From the NCBI RefSeq assembly GCF_016651105.1, contig NZ_JAEKEL010000001.1, positions 4,206,001-4,270,000 on the forward strand: a stretch of DNA of 64,000 nt, in the 5' to 3' direction. The notes below the pieces were generated by a model. It saw nothing but the letters and a program-made list of their open reading frames with translations, did no database searches and was not told where the DNA came from. The position numbers were made by a program, and so were the translations under genes. Source of the stretch: Pseudomonas sp. TH15 (GTDB lineage: Bacteria; Pseudomonadota; Gammaproteobacteria; Pseudomonadales; Pseudomonadaceae). Shown piece after piece: positions 44,914-54,002 of this stretch; position 1 is the first letter of the stretch, and each line of letters begins with the position of its first letter.

Positions 44914-44979
44914 TGGAAGAAGCTCTCGATTTTGTTCACTTGCCTGGAATGACCAGCGAGGCGAAAAAAGGGACAGGCT

Positions 44980-45930
44980 TCAGACGATATTTTTTCGCGG
45001 CGTCAGCGTGACCCAGAAACGCGTGCGCGAATGCACCTCCAGCGGCAGGCTCGCGGCGAGCAGCGCCAGCACTTTATCGGTGTTGTCGAGACGGAAACTG
45101 CCGGTGATACGCAGACTTTCCAGGGCCGGCTCCCAACGCAAAAGCCCTGAGCGATAACGGCTCAACTCGCGCAAGAAGTCGCCCAGTGGCTGGTTTTGCG
45201 CCATCAATACGCCTTCGCGCCAGCCGGGCATTTTTGCGTCGAACGCCGAGACCGGGCCGGCACCGGACGCTTGCAGATTGATCTGCTGCCCGGCCTGCAA
45301 CAGCAACGCCGGCCCGTGCAACGGTTGCAACTGCACCGAACCACTGACCACCGCAACATTGCACTCACGCTCATTGAGGCGCACACAGACTTCGCTGCGA
45401 CTGAGCATGATCCGGCCGTAAGGCGCATTGATCGTCAATGCTGCGCCGCCGAGCACATTGAGCGCCATTTCACCGCGCACCAGCGTCAATTGGCGGCTGG
45501 CCAGATCGACGTTCACCGCGCTCGCGGTATTGAGTTGCAGGATGCTGCCGTCTGCCAACAGTGTCTGTTTGTGTTCGCCGGTGTCGGTCTGCAAATCGGC
45601 GCGCCACACGTCGAGCGGCAACTGGCGACTGATCAACCACGCCGTCGGCACCAGCGCCGCCAGACCCAGTGCTCGCTTCAGTGCCGCACGCCGCGCCAGA
45701 TCAGGGCGATCCAGCGTGGCCATGGCCAATTCTGCCGACAGGCTGGAAAAGCGCTGGCGCAGCGATTGGATCTTCTGCCAAGCGTTTTCATGGCGGCTAT
45801 CGCTGTCTCGCCAATTCTTCAGCTGCACGTGATCGGCTTCACTGGCCTCGCCGGATTCGAGCAACGCTAACCACTGCGCGGCGGCACGCGCCACTTCCCG
45901 CGCCTCGGTGCCGGGCGCCACGCGCATCAT
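44980..45930 (-). CDS. FecR-family anti-sigma/signal transducer
   Basis: This protein of about 316 residues has an N-terminal cytoplasmic part (AAQWLALLESGEASEADHVQLKNWRDSDSRHENAWQKI), a single membrane helix around residues 90-105 and a periplasmic FecR domain (TDTGEHKQTLLADGSILQLNTASAVNV). It passes the ligand signal from the receptor STN domain to the sigma factor. The ATG at 45930 overlaps the sigma-factor stop as ATGATG over TGA. Its gene order fecI-fecR-receptor is standard. Confidence 0.87.
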   Translation of the reverse strand: MMRVAPGTEAREVARAAAQWLALLESGEASEADHVQLKNWRDSDSRHENAWQKIQSLRQRFSSLSAELAMATLDRPDLARRAALKRALGLAALVPTAWLISRQLPLDVWRADLQTDTGEHKQTLLADGSILQLNTASAVNVDLASRQLTLVRGEMALNVLGGAALTINAPYGRIMLSRSEVCVRLNERECNVAVVSGSVQLQPLHGPALLLQAGQQINLQASGAGPVSAFDAKMPGWREGVLMAQNQPLGDFLRELSRYRSGLLRWEPALESLRITGSFRLDNTDKVLALLAASLPLEVHSRTRFWVTLTPRKNIV

Positions 45931-46436
45931 AGATCCAACATCAAGCAATGCTCGTAAGCCATTGCCATATAACGTTTTACGGTGCGCTCCGAGACCTGTA
46001 GACGCTCGGCGATTTCACGGTAACCGAGGCCTTCGAGCTGACTCCAGAGAAAGGCGCGACGCACCGCTCGCGGCAAACCGTCGAGCAATTCGTCCAGCGC
46101 TTGCAGGGTTTCCAGCAGCACCCAACGTTGCTCGGGCGAAGGCACGCATTCTTCGGGCAATTGCGCGAGGGCTTCGAGATAGGCTTTTTCCAGGCTGCGG
46201 CGGGTATAGAAATTGCTCAGCAGACGTTTGCCGACGGTGAGCAAATACGCGCGCGGCTCGCGCATGTCGGCGATCGGTTGGGCACTGCACAATACGCGTA
46301 GAAAGGTGTCCTGACTGAGATCAGCTGCATCCCACGCATTGCCCATGCGCCGCCGCAGCCAGGTTTCCAGCCAGCCACGATGATCGCGATACAGTTCGTG
46401 CAGGTGCTGCGGCGATGGCGTCGCTGCGTCAGTCAT
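45927..46436 (-). CDS. FecI-type ECF sigma factor
   Basis: This 169-residue sigma-70 family member has region 2 (LYRDHRGWLETWLRRRMGNAWDAADLSQDTFLRVL) and region 4 (LDGLPRAVRRAFLWSQLEGLGYREIAERLQVSERTVKRYM). This is the iron-starvation FecI subgroup. It would direct RNA polymerase to the receptor operon when the anti-sigma is signalled. A Fur-box-like sequence lies just upstream. Confidence 0.9.
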   Translation of the reverse strand: MTDAATPSPQHLHELYRDHRGWLETWLRRRMGNAWDAADLSQDTFLRVLCSAQPIADMREPRAYLLTVGKRLLSNFYTRRSLEKAYLEALAQLPEECVPSPEQRWVLLETLQALDELLDGLPRAVRRAFLWSQLEGLGYREIAERLQVSERTVKRYMAMAYEHCLMLDL

Positions 46437-46465
46437 CTAAAGAGGCCCTGGGCGAAGTCGGTTTC

Positions 46466-46487
46466 AAATGAGACTGATTCTAATTAA
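46466..46487 (-). promoter_or_regulatory. Fur-box-like operator of the fecI-like gene
   Basis: AATGAGACTGATTCTAATTA has the spacing and AT-rich dyad of pseudomonad Fur boxes and lies about 30 bases before the sigma-factor ATG. Iron-bound Fur would repress the system. The match is by eye. Confidence 0.5.
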
Positions 46488-46652
46488 CTTAAACCTCGAC
46501 ACAAAGGTCTTTTTACTCGTCGGACCCTGCCCGGTGAAAAATGCCCGTCTGCAGCAGACTTTTTCTGTCACGTTTTAACCTTGGCCTGGCTGTAATTTCC
46601 GCAGCGCTTCCTTCTCTAGCGGGTTTCATCACCTCAAAGAAAAGGTAAAACC

Positions 46653-47135
46653 ATGAACACTTGCACGCTGTCCCGCTGGCTTTCGAATGATCTCGAGATC
46701 AGATTGATGCGCTGGACGCTGGTCCTGATTTTCGCGATTTTTGGCTACAGCAAATGGTTTGCGTACGAAGCCGAAGGCCTGATTCCGCTGCTCGCCAATA
46801 GCCCGCTGCTGAGCTGGATGCACAGCGCGTTTGGCACTCAGGGCGCCAGCTATGCCTTGGGTGTAGCGGAATGGACGATTGCGCTCGGTTTGATGGTGGG
46901 GGCGTGGTTTCCACGGATTTCGCTGTGGGCCTCAGCCGCATCAGTGATCACCTACCTGACCACCCTTACCCTGATTTTCACCACGCCGGATGCATGGGAA
47001 GCGTCTGCGGGCGGCTTCCCGGCAATGGGTGGCGCCACCAGTTTTCTGCTCAAGGATGCCGTTTTGCTGGTGGGGTCCATGATGTTGCTCAAACACAGCC
47101 TGCTGACGATGCGCCGGACTTCGGCAAACGCCTGA
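46653..47135 (+). CDS. DUF417/YkgB-family membrane protein
   Basis: This 160-residue protein with four hydrophobic segments has LEIRLMRWTLVLIFAIFGYSKWFAYEAEGLIPLLANSPLLSWM near the start, which is the DUF417 (YkgB/RclC) pattern. RclC-type proteins are linked to reactive chlorine defence; the activity is unknown. GAAAAGG lies before the ATG. It is convergent with an AraC-family regulator gene. Confidence 0.82.
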   Translation: MNTCTLSRWLSNDLEIRLMRWTLVLIFAIFGYSKWFAYEAEGLIPLLANSPLLSWMHSAFGTQGASYALGVAEWTIALGLMVGAWFPRISLWASAASVITYLTTLTLIFTTPDAWEASAGGFPAMGGATSFLLKDAVLLVGSMMLLKHSLLTMRRTSANA

Positions 47136-47174
47136 CAGAGAAGCTGCGCGCCCGCAGAGCCGGGCGCTGCCAGT

Positions 47175-48083
47175 TCAACTCGCTCGCGGGCGCTTCAGAG
47201 TTTCACTCGGCAGTTCTTTGAATAAGGCGTGATAACTGCTGGAAAACCGCCCCAAATGCCAGAACGACCAATGCATCGCAACTTCGGCGACCGTCGTTTC
47301 CATCGCTGTGCGGCTGAGCAGTTCGCGGTGCGCGCTGTTGAGCCGGCGCAAGCGCAACCAATGAGTCGGTGTCATCCCGGTAAAGGCCTTGAATGCATGC
47401 TGCAACTGGCGCAGCGACACCCCTGCGACCTGAGAAAGCTCCAGCAGGTTGAGGGTTTCTTCCGGCGCATCGGCGGCCCATTCTCCGACGCGTTTCATAA
47501 TCGTTCGCTCTTCGGAACGGCGCTGCAAACCGCCGCGGTCCAGACGCACACAAGCGTTGTCGAGGATGTACAGACAGTCTTCCAACAGTTGCAGGGTCAA
47601 CGCCTCACGACTCGGCGGATCGAGTGTCTGCGCCAGTTGCGTCAACGTGGCGCTTAACCAGCGGCTGAACAGCGCGTTCTGCTGGCAATTGAGCGCCGAC
47701 ATGAACAGCCCTTCCAGCCGTGCCACATTCAAACCATGACGCTGAACGAACTCCGGACCGAACACCACGGCGATCTCCTGGTAGTTCTCGGGGGTGATCC
47801 AGATGTTGCGACTTTCACCATTCAACACGTACAGCGAGTTGTCGCTGCGATCAAAACAGAACGCCAACGAACCTTGCGGCGCGCTGAAATTCTGCTCGAC
47901 CCGAGTGTTCATGTGCTCTTCGTAAATCTCCACGCCTTGCAAATCCAGATAGCGCACCAGCCCGGCGAAATGCCCCGGCGACATCTGCTGGTAATGCTGT
48001 ACCCAACCCGGGGTGGCGCGGATTTGCTCGGCCACATCGGCGGTGTTGAACGCTTGGACTTGTAACGGATTGCACGCTGTCAT
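47175..48083 (-). CDS. AraC-family transcriptional regulator
   Basis: This 302-residue protein has a variable N-terminal sensing part and a C-terminal double helix-turn-helix. That region carries LSQVAGVSLRQLQHAFKAFTGMTPTHWLRLRRLNSAHREL and the second helix pair HLGRFSSSYHALFKELPSETL. The pattern resembles the EutR/ethanolamine-type subgroup. It is divergent from the glutamylpolyamine synthetase gene and convergent with the DUF417 gene. Which of them it controls is not shown by the sequence. Confidence 0.83.
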   Translation of the reverse strand: MTACNPLQVQAFNTADVAEQIRATPGWVQHYQQMSPGHFAGLVRYLDLQGVEIYEEHMNTRVEQNFSAPQGSLAFCFDRSDNSLYVLNGESRNIWITPENYQEIAVVFGPEFVQRHGLNVARLEGLFMSALNCQQNALFSRWLSATLTQLAQTLDPPSREALTLQLLEDCLYILDNACVRLDRGGLQRRSEERTIMKRVGEWAADAPEETLNLLELSQVAGVSLRQLQHAFKAFTGMTPTHWLRLRRLNSAHRELLSRTAMETTVAEVAMHWSFWHLGRFSSSYHALFKELPSETLKRPRAS

Positions 48084-48244
48084 GGGTGACCTTACGCACT
48101 CGTTTGGTGCGTTTTGGTGCTGCTTAAAGTGGATAGATGGAACCGCAAGGCTCGCCCAAGATAGTCGTCAACGCGTCTCAGGGGAAGTGTCCGTCGGATG
48201 AAACCACCCTCCCCGGCGTTACTAAAACCAATAACGAGGTCTTT

Positions 48245-49603
48245 ATGAATGTCCCTTTCGATCAGCTGTTCACGTGGCTGAAAGATCACAAGATTACTGA
48301 GGTCGAGTGTGTGGTCAGCGACTTGACCGGCATCGCTCGCGGCAAGATTGCACCCACCAACAAGTTCCTGCATGAGCGAGGCATGCGCCTGCCGGAAAGT
48401 GTGCTTTTGCAAACAGTAACCGGGGACTTTGTCGACGACGACATCTACTACGACCTGCTCGACCCGGCCGATATCGACATGATCTGCCGGCCTGTTGCTG
48501 ATGCGGTCTACGTGATTCCGTGGGCAATCGAACCGACCGCTATCGTGATCCACGACACCTTCGACAAGTTCGGCAACCCGATCGAACTGTCGCCACGCAA
48601 CGTGCTGAAGAAAGTTCTGCAGCTCTACACCGACAAAGGCTGGAAGCCGATTGTTGCGCCGGAAATGGAGTTCTACTTGACCCAGCGCTGCGAAGACCCG
48701 GACTTGCCGCTCAAGGCGCCGCTGGGCCGTTCCGGTCGTGCGGAAAGTGGTCGTCAGTCGTTTTCCATCGACGCCGCCAACGAGTTCGACCCACTGTTCG
48801 AAGATGTCTACGATTGGTGTGAGCTCCAGGGTCTGGACCTCGACACGCTGATCCACGAAGACGGCCCGGCGCAGATGGAAATCAACTTCCGTCACGGCGA
48901 TGCCCTCGACCTCGCGGACCAGATCACCGTATTCAAACGCACCCTGCGCGAAGCGGCCCTCAAGCACAACGTTACCGCGACGTTCATGGCCAAGCCGATT
49001 GGCGACGAGCCGGGTAGTGCCATGCACCTGCACCAGAGCGTGGTCGATATTGTCACCGGCCAACCGATCTTCGCCGATGCCGACGGCAAGATGAGCGAGT
49101 TGTTCCTGCACCACATCGGCGGCCTGCAAAAGTACATCCCTAAAGTGCTGCCGATGTTCGCGCCTAACGTCAATTCGTTCCGCCGCTTCCTGCCGGACAC
49201 TTCGGCACCGGTGAACGTCGAATGGGGCGAAGAAAACCGCACCGTCGGCCTGCGCGTTCCGACCTCAACCCCGGACGCGATGCGCGTGGAAAACCGTTTG
49301 CCGGGCGCTGATGCCAACCCGTATCTGGCGATTGCTGCCAGCCTGTTGTGCGGTTACCTCGGCATGGTCGAAAAGATCGAGCCGAGCGCTGCAGTGCAGG
49401 GCCGCGCCTATGAACGTCGCAACTTGCGCCTGCCGATCACCATCGAAGACGCCCTGACCCAGATGGAAGAGTGCGAAACCGTCGGGCGTTACCTGGGCAG
49501 CAAATTCGTTCGCGGTTATGTCGCGGTGAAGCGCGCCGAACACGAAAACTTCAAGCGCGTGATCAGTTCCTGGGAGCGTGAGTTCCTGTTGCTTAGCGTC
49601 TAA
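48245..49603 (+). CDS. Glutamine synthetase-family gamma-glutamyl-polyamine synthetase (PuuA-like)
   Basis: This 452-residue enzyme of glutamine synthetase type would ligate glutamate to putrescine or another amine with ATP. Visible motifs include MEFYLTQR (metal-binding Glu), AQMEINFRHGDALDLAD, GSAMHLHQSV, EWGEENRTVGLRVP and RVENRLPGADANPYLAIAAS. The ATG at 48245 with GAGG upstream matches the family start. A gamma-glutamylputrescine-oxidase-type gene and a polyamine-binding-protein gene follow, completing a polyamine uptake and catabolic unit. A REP pair separates it from them. Confidence 0.87.
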   Translation: MNVPFDQLFTWLKDHKITEVECVVSDLTGIARGKIAPTNKFLHERGMRLPESVLLQTVTGDFVDDDIYYDLLDPADIDMICRPVADAVYVIPWAIEPTAIVIHDTFDKFGNPIELSPRNVLKKVLQLYTDKGWKPIVAPEMEFYLTQRCEDPDLPLKAPLGRSGRAESGRQSFSIDAANEFDPLFEDVYDWCELQGLDLDTLIHEDGPAQMEINFRHGDALDLADQITVFKRTLREAALKHNVTATFMAKPIGDEPGSAMHLHQSVVDIVTGQPIFADADGKMSELFLHHIGGLQKYIPKVLPMFAPNVNSFRRFLPDTSAPVNVEWGEENRTVGLRVPTSTPDAMRVENRLPGADANPYLAIAASLLCGYLGMVEKIEPSAAVQGRAYERRNLRLPITIEDALTQMEECETVGRYLGSKFVRGYVAVKRAEHENFKRVISSWEREFLLLSV

Positions 49604-49625
49604 GCAATCTCCCGCATGAAATTGC

Positions 49626-49731
49626 ATTCTCCCTGTGGGAGGGGGCTTGCTCGCGAAGACGGCGGCACAGTCAACATTGATGTCGCCTGACACACCGCTT
49701 TCGCGAGCAAGCCCCCTCCCACAGGGAGAAT
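49626..49731. repeat. REP inverted pair (32-base arms)
   Basis: Two perfectly complementary 32-base arms (49626-49657 and 49700-49731) contain the Pseudomonas REP core GTGGGAGGGGGCTTGCTCGC. They lie between the PuuA-like gene and the binding-protein gene. Such elements can stabilise upstream mRNA or bind gyrase or IHF, and they may reduce expression of the downstream genes. Confidence 0.85.
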
Positions 49732-49770
49732 GCCAACGCCTAAAATCCAACAACCCGAAGAGGTGTCGAT

Positions 49771-50859
49771 ATGCGTCTATTGAAATCCGTGGTTCCGGTC
49801 ACGCTGGCATTGTTGTTCAGCGCCGTCGCGCAAGCCCAACCCACCGTCAGCGTCTACAACTGGACCGATTACATCGGCGAGACCACCCTCGCCGATTTCC
49901 AGGGCAAAACCGGGATCAAGGTAATTTACGACGTATTCGACTCCAACGAGACCCTGGAGGGCAAACTGCTCGCCGGCCGCACCGGGTATGACGTGGTGGT
50001 GCCGTCCAACCACTTCCTCGCTCGCCAGGTGAAGGCCGGCGCGTTCCTCAAACTGGATCGCTCGCAATTGCCTAACTTCAAAAACCTCGACCCGAAACTG
50101 CTCGCGTTGCTGGAGAAAAACGATCCGGAAAACGCCCACTCGGTGCCGTACCTGTGGGGCACCAACGGCATCGGCTACAACGTCGACAAGGTCAAGCAAG
50201 TGTTGGGCATCGATCACATCGATTCCTGGGCCGTGCTGTTCGAACCGGAGAACATCAAGAAACTCAGCCAGTGCGGCGTGTCGATGATGGACTCGGCGGA
50301 TGAAGTATTCCCGGCAATCCTCAACTACATGGGCATGGACCCACGCAGCGAAAACCCTGAAGACTTCAAAAAAGCCGAAGCCAAGCTCTTGAGCATCCGG
50401 CCTTACATCACCTATTTCCACTCCTCCAAGTACGTGTCGGACCTGGCCAACGGCGACATCTGCGTGGCGTTCGGTTACTCCGGCGACGTGTTCCAGGCCG
50501 CCAACCGCGCCAAAGAAGCGAAGAACGGCGTGAACATCGCTTACGCCATTCCGAAGGAAGGCAGTAACTTGTGGTTTGACCTGTTGGCCGTTCCTGCCGA
50601 CGCCGCCAACCCCAAAGAAGCCCACGCCTTCATCAATTACCTGCTGGACCCGCAAGTCATCGCCAAGGTCAGCGCCTCGGTGGGCTACGCCAACCCGAAC
50701 CCGGCCGCCAAGCAGTACATGGACGTGGCGTTGGTGAACAACCCAGAGGTTTATCCACCTCAAGCAGTGCTCGACAAACTCTACATTTCCACCACCCCGC
50801 CCCAGGCGATCATGCGACTGATGACCCGTTCCTGGAGCAAAGTGAAGTCGAACAAATGA
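49771..50859 (+). CDS. Putrescine/spermidine-binding protein (PotF/SpuD-like)
   Basis: This 362-residue periplasmic binding protein has a signal peptide (MRLLKSVVPVTLALLFSAVAQA). Its polyamine-binding motifs include VYNWTDYIGE at the start of the mature part, YDVVVPSNHFL, VPYLWGTNGIGYN and FGYSGDVFQA. No permease or ATPase gene for it is in the window. It overlaps the next gene by 4 bases (ATGA). It probably delivers putrescine or spermidine to a transporter encoded elsewhere, for the adjacent catabolic enzymes. Confidence 0.87.
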   Translation: MRLLKSVVPVTLALLFSAVAQAQPTVSVYNWTDYIGETTLADFQGKTGIKVIYDVFDSNETLEGKLLAGRTGYDVVVPSNHFLARQVKAGAFLKLDRSQLPNFKNLDPKLLALLEKNDPENAHSVPYLWGTNGIGYNVDKVKQVLGIDHIDSWAVLFEPENIKKLSQCGVSMMDSADEVFPAILNYMGMDPRSENPEDFKKAEAKLLSIRPYITYFHSSKYVSDLANGDICVAFGYSGDVFQAANRAKEAKNGVNIAYAIPKEGSNLWFDLLAVPADAANPKEAHAFINYLLDPQVIAKVSASVGYANPNPAAKQYMDVALVNNPEVYPPQAVLDKLYISTTPPQAIMRLMTRSWSKVKSNK

Positions 50860-52157
50860 ATCAGCACACCCAAGAACACGCCCGCTCCTACTACGCTGCT
50901 TCGGCGCGGGCGACCACTCCCTATCCAGTGCTGGACGGTGACCTCAGCGCCGATGTCTGCGTGATCGGCGGCGGGTTTACCGGAGTGAACACCGCCATCG
51001 AGCTTGCGCAGCGCGGACTCTCGGTGATCCTGCTGGAAGCCCGGCGCATTGGTTGGGGGGCTAGCGGGCGTAATGGCGGGCAGTTGATTCGCGGTATTGG
51101 CCATGACGTTAGCGGGTTCGCTCGTTATGTCGGCGCTGAAGGCGTGGATTACATGGAACGCGCCGGGGTCGAATCCGTGGCGCTGGTGGGCAATCGAATC
51201 CGCGAACACGGGATCGACTGCGACCTGCGCTGGGGCTTCTGTGAATTGGCCAATACGCCGGCGCAGTTCGCTGTGCTCAAGGCTGAGCAAGAGGAGCTGG
51301 TTCAATCCGGATACGCCCATGAAACCCGAATCGTCGGCCCAGAGCAGATCCGCCAGCAAGTGGTGAATTCCGGGGTGTATGCCGGCGGCTTGATCGACAT
51401 GGGCTCCGGTCACCTGCACCCGCTCAATCTGGTCCTCGGCGAAGCGCGGCTGGCCGAATCCCTCGGCGTGCGGATCTTCGAGCAAAGCGATGTGCTGGAG
51501 ATCATCCACGGCAGTACCGTGCAAGTTCGCTGTGCCGGCGGCACGATCCGCGCCGGCAGCGTGGTGCTCGGGTGCAACGCGCATCTGGAAGAGCTCGAGC
51601 CGAAGCTCAGCGGCAAGGTCCTTCCGGCGGGCAGTTACATCATCGCCACCGAACCGCTGTCAGCCGAGGTCGCCGCGCAATTGATCCCGCAGAACCTGGC
51701 GCTGTGTGACCAGAAAGTCGGCCTGGATTACTACCGGCTCTCGGCGGACCGACGCTTGCTGTTCGGCGGTGCCTGCCACTACTCCGGGCGCGATCCGGCG
51801 GACATCGCGGCGTATATGCGCCCGCAGATGCTCAAGGTGTTCCCGCAACTGGCGAACGTACGCATCGACTACCAATGGGGCGGCAAGATCGGCATCTCGG
51901 CCAATCGCTTTCCTCAGGTTGGGCGCTTGAGCCAGCACCCGAACGTCTACTACGCCCAGGGTTACTCGGGCCATGGCCTGAACGTGACTCACTGGTGTGC
52001 AAAATTGCTCGGAGAGGCAATCCATGCCGGGCACAGCCAAGGTTTCGATGTGTTCAGCGCGGTGCCGCACATGACCTTCCCCGGTGGCCGCGCCCTGCGT
52101 TCACCGCTGCTGGCGCTGGGTATGTTCTGGTATCGGCTGCGCGAAATGCTCGGCTAG
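50856..52157 (+). CDS. FAD oxidoreductase, gamma-glutamylputrescine oxidase type (PuuB-like)
   Basis: This 433-residue DAO-fold flavoenzyme has YYAASA near the start, a Rossmann motif VCVIGGGFTGVNTAIELAQRG, and GWGASGRNGGQLIRGIG, typical of PuuB/OrdL enzymes. GYSGHGLNVTHWCAKLLGEAI lies near the C-terminus. It would oxidise gamma-glutamyl-putrescine to the aldehyde with hydrogen peroxide release. It is translationally coupled to the binding protein gene. A palindromic element follows. Confidence 0.87.
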   Translation: MNQHTQEHARSYYAASARATTPYPVLDGDLSADVCVIGGGFTGVNTAIELAQRGLSVILLEARRIGWGASGRNGGQLIRGIGHDVSGFARYVGAEGVDYMERAGVESVALVGNRIREHGIDCDLRWGFCELANTPAQFAVLKAEQEELVQSGYAHETRIVGPEQIRQQVVNSGVYAGGLIDMGSGHLHPLNLVLGEARLAESLGVRIFEQSDVLEIIHGSTVQVRCAGGTIRAGSVVLGCNAHLEELEPKLSGKVLPAGSYIIATEPLSAEVAAQLIPQNLALCDQKVGLDYYRLSADRRLLFGGACHYSGRDPADIAAYMRPQMLKVFPQLANVRIDYQWGGKIGISANRFPQVGRLSQHPNVYYAQGYSGHGLNVTHWCAKLLGEAIHAGHSQGFDVFSAVPHMTFPGGRALRSPLLALGMFWYRLREMLG

Positions 52158-52183
52158 CAGAACAAACCGCGCTGCCGCGATCT

Positions 52184-52214
52184 GATCGTTCCCACGCTCT
52201 GCGTGGGAACGATC
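52184..52214. repeat. Palindromic repeat GATCGTTCCCACGC...GCGTGGGAACGATC
   Basis: A near-perfect 14-base inverted repeat around CTCT or a similar centre, of a kind repeated widely in Pseudomonas chromosomes. It lies 27 bases after the puuB-like stop and may act as transcript end or mRNA stabiliser. Confidence 0.7.
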
Positions 52215-52329
52215 AACAGGGTTTCGCTTATCGCTGATACACATTTGCTCTATCGCCAAGCACTTCTATATTGATGAAGTGCTTTTGCGTTCCTGACGCT
52301 CAGTGCCCCATCAATCGAGGAGGTCATGG

Positions 52330-53985
52330 ATGAAGTCGCAAGCCACTGACGGGCCGCAAGCCCCAGGTCAGGCCAGTATCAAGACCCGTCGTTTCAGCGT
52401 ATCGCTGGTATGGATCGTGCCGATTGTGGCCGTACTGGTGGGGATCTCCCTGGTGGTGCACAGCCTGATGCAGGAAGGCCCGACCATCATCGTGACCTTC
52501 AAGACCGGCAGCGGCCTGACCGCCAACAAGACCGAAGTCAAATACCGCAATGTGGTTATCGGCCAGGTCTCGGATGTCGAATTGAGCAACGACCAAAAGA
52601 GTGTCGATGCCACGATCAAGCTGTCCAAACAGGCCGAAACCTTCACCCGCGAAGACTCGCAATTCTGGGTCGTGCGCCCGCGTATCGGGGCTGGCGGCGT
52701 CTCGGGCATCGATACTCTGCTGTCCGGCGACTACATCGGCGCCGATATCGGGCACGCCGATGGTCGCGCGAAGAACTTCAAAGGCCTGGAAAACCCGCCG
52801 CCCATCACCTATGGCGAGCCTGGCAAGCGCTTCAGCCTGCATTCCCAGGACCTCGGTTCGCTGGATATTGGTTCGCCGATTTATTACCGCAAGATCCCGG
52901 TCGGCCAAGTGGTGGCTTATGCGCTGGATGCCGACGGCAAAGGCGTCAATCTCGAACTCTTTATCCACGCGCCCAATGACGCCTATGTCACCGAGAACAC
53001 CCGGTTCTGGAACGCCAGCGGCATCGACCTGAACATCGGCGCCAACGGTTTCGCGGTGAAGACCGAATCGTTGTCTTCATTGCTGGTGGGTGGCATCGCC
53101 TTTCGTGCTCCGGACTACAGCCCCAACGATCAGCCAGCCGCAGAGGAGAAAACCTTCGAGCTGTTCGACGACCAGATAACTGCCCTCGCCCCGCCCAACG
53201 GCAAACCGCAATACCTGAGCCTGCGTTTCGACCAGGCCCTGCGCGGGCTCAAGGTCGATGCGCCGGTTGAATTCCTCGGCATGGAAATCGGCAAGGTGGT
53301 GGCGATCAATCTGGATTTTGACGAGAAGAAACGCAGCTTTCCGGTCAACGTCGGCATCGTGATCTACCCGCAACGCCTCGGCCAGGCGCATACCAAAATG
53401 ATCAAGGCCTTGATGCATGACCCCAATGACGAGGCCGCAGGCATACGCCTGATGGGCACCTTTATTGAAAACGGCCTGCGCGCCCAGGCCCGCAACGGCA
53501 ACCTGTTGACCGGTCAACTGTACATCGCGCTGGATTTCTACCCGAAAGCGGAAAAAGTCACGTTCGATCCAAATGCCCGGCCGGTCAGCATCCCGACCAT
53601 CCCTGGCAGCCTCGAGCAATTGCAGGAAAAACTGGAGGCTATGGTCAACAAGATCAACCAACTGCCGGTGGAACGGATTGCCAGCAACCTCGACAGCAAC
53701 CTCGTCGAGCTGCGCAAAAGCCTGGCGCAATTCAATACCAAGACTCTGCCCGGCGTGCAGACCACTCTGGCGGACGTCAGCAAGACCCTGAACTCGGCCA
53801 GCTCGACCCTCGCCGAAGACTCGCCGCAACGCGAACAGCTGACCCAGACCCTGGACGAACTCAAACGCATGTCGCGTTCCCTGCGTGAACTCTCGGACTA
53901 CCTGGGACGGCACCCGGAATCGCTGATTCGCGGCCGCCCCGATAACGCGGCGCCGTCGGACCTGCAAGGGCCACCGCGTAACTGA
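52330..53985 (+). CDS. pqiB: PqiB-like MCE-domain intermembrane transport protein
   Basis: This 551-residue protein has one N-terminal membrane helix (VSLVWIVPIVAVLVGISLVVHSLM) and three MCE domains. Each begins with a pattern like IIVTFKTGSGLTANKTEVKYRNVVIGQVSDVEL; the second is near residue 170 and the third near 290. A helical C-terminal region would form the needle tip. PqiB rings with such needles move lipids between inner and outer membranes. The ATG at 52330 has GGAGG upstream. PqiC follows 17 bases later. The usual upstream membrane partner PqiA is missing here. Confidence 0.87.
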   Translation: MKSQATDGPQAPGQASIKTRRFSVSLVWIVPIVAVLVGISLVVHSLMQEGPTIIVTFKTGSGLTANKTEVKYRNVVIGQVSDVELSNDQKSVDATIKLSKQAETFTREDSQFWVVRPRIGAGGVSGIDTLLSGDYIGADIGHADGRAKNFKGLENPPPITYGEPGKRFSLHSQDLGSLDIGSPIYYRKIPVGQVVAYALDADGKGVNLELFIHAPNDAYVTENTRFWNASGIDLNIGANGFAVKTESLSSLLVGGIAFRAPDYSPNDQPAAEEKTFELFDDQITALAPPNGKPQYLSLRFDQALRGLKVDAPVEFLGMEIGKVVAINLDFDEKKRSFPVNVGIVIYPQRLGQAHTKMIKALMHDPNDEAAGIRLMGTFIENGLRAQARNGNLLTGQLYIALDFYPKAEKVTFDPNARPVSIPTIPGSLEQLQEKLEAMVNKINQLPVERIASNLDSNLVELRKSLAQFNTKTLPGVQTTLADVSKTLNSASSTLAEDSPQREQLTQTLDELKRMSRSLRELSDYLGRHPESLIRGRPDNAAPSDLQGPPRN

Positions 53986-54002
53986 CCACAGGAGCAACAC
54001 CC

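Noticed and set aside
48092..49129. 345-codon minus-strand ORF opposite the PuuA-like gene
   Set aside because: Shadow of the glutamine synthetase-family gene, with no recognisable domain.
49626..49731. Insertion-sequence ends
   Set aside because: The arms carry the REP core and there is no transposase or target duplication.
49777..50763. 328-codon minus-strand ORF opposite the polyamine-binding protein
   Set aside because: Shadow ORF, rich in Val, Gly and His from reversed codons, with no ribosome site.
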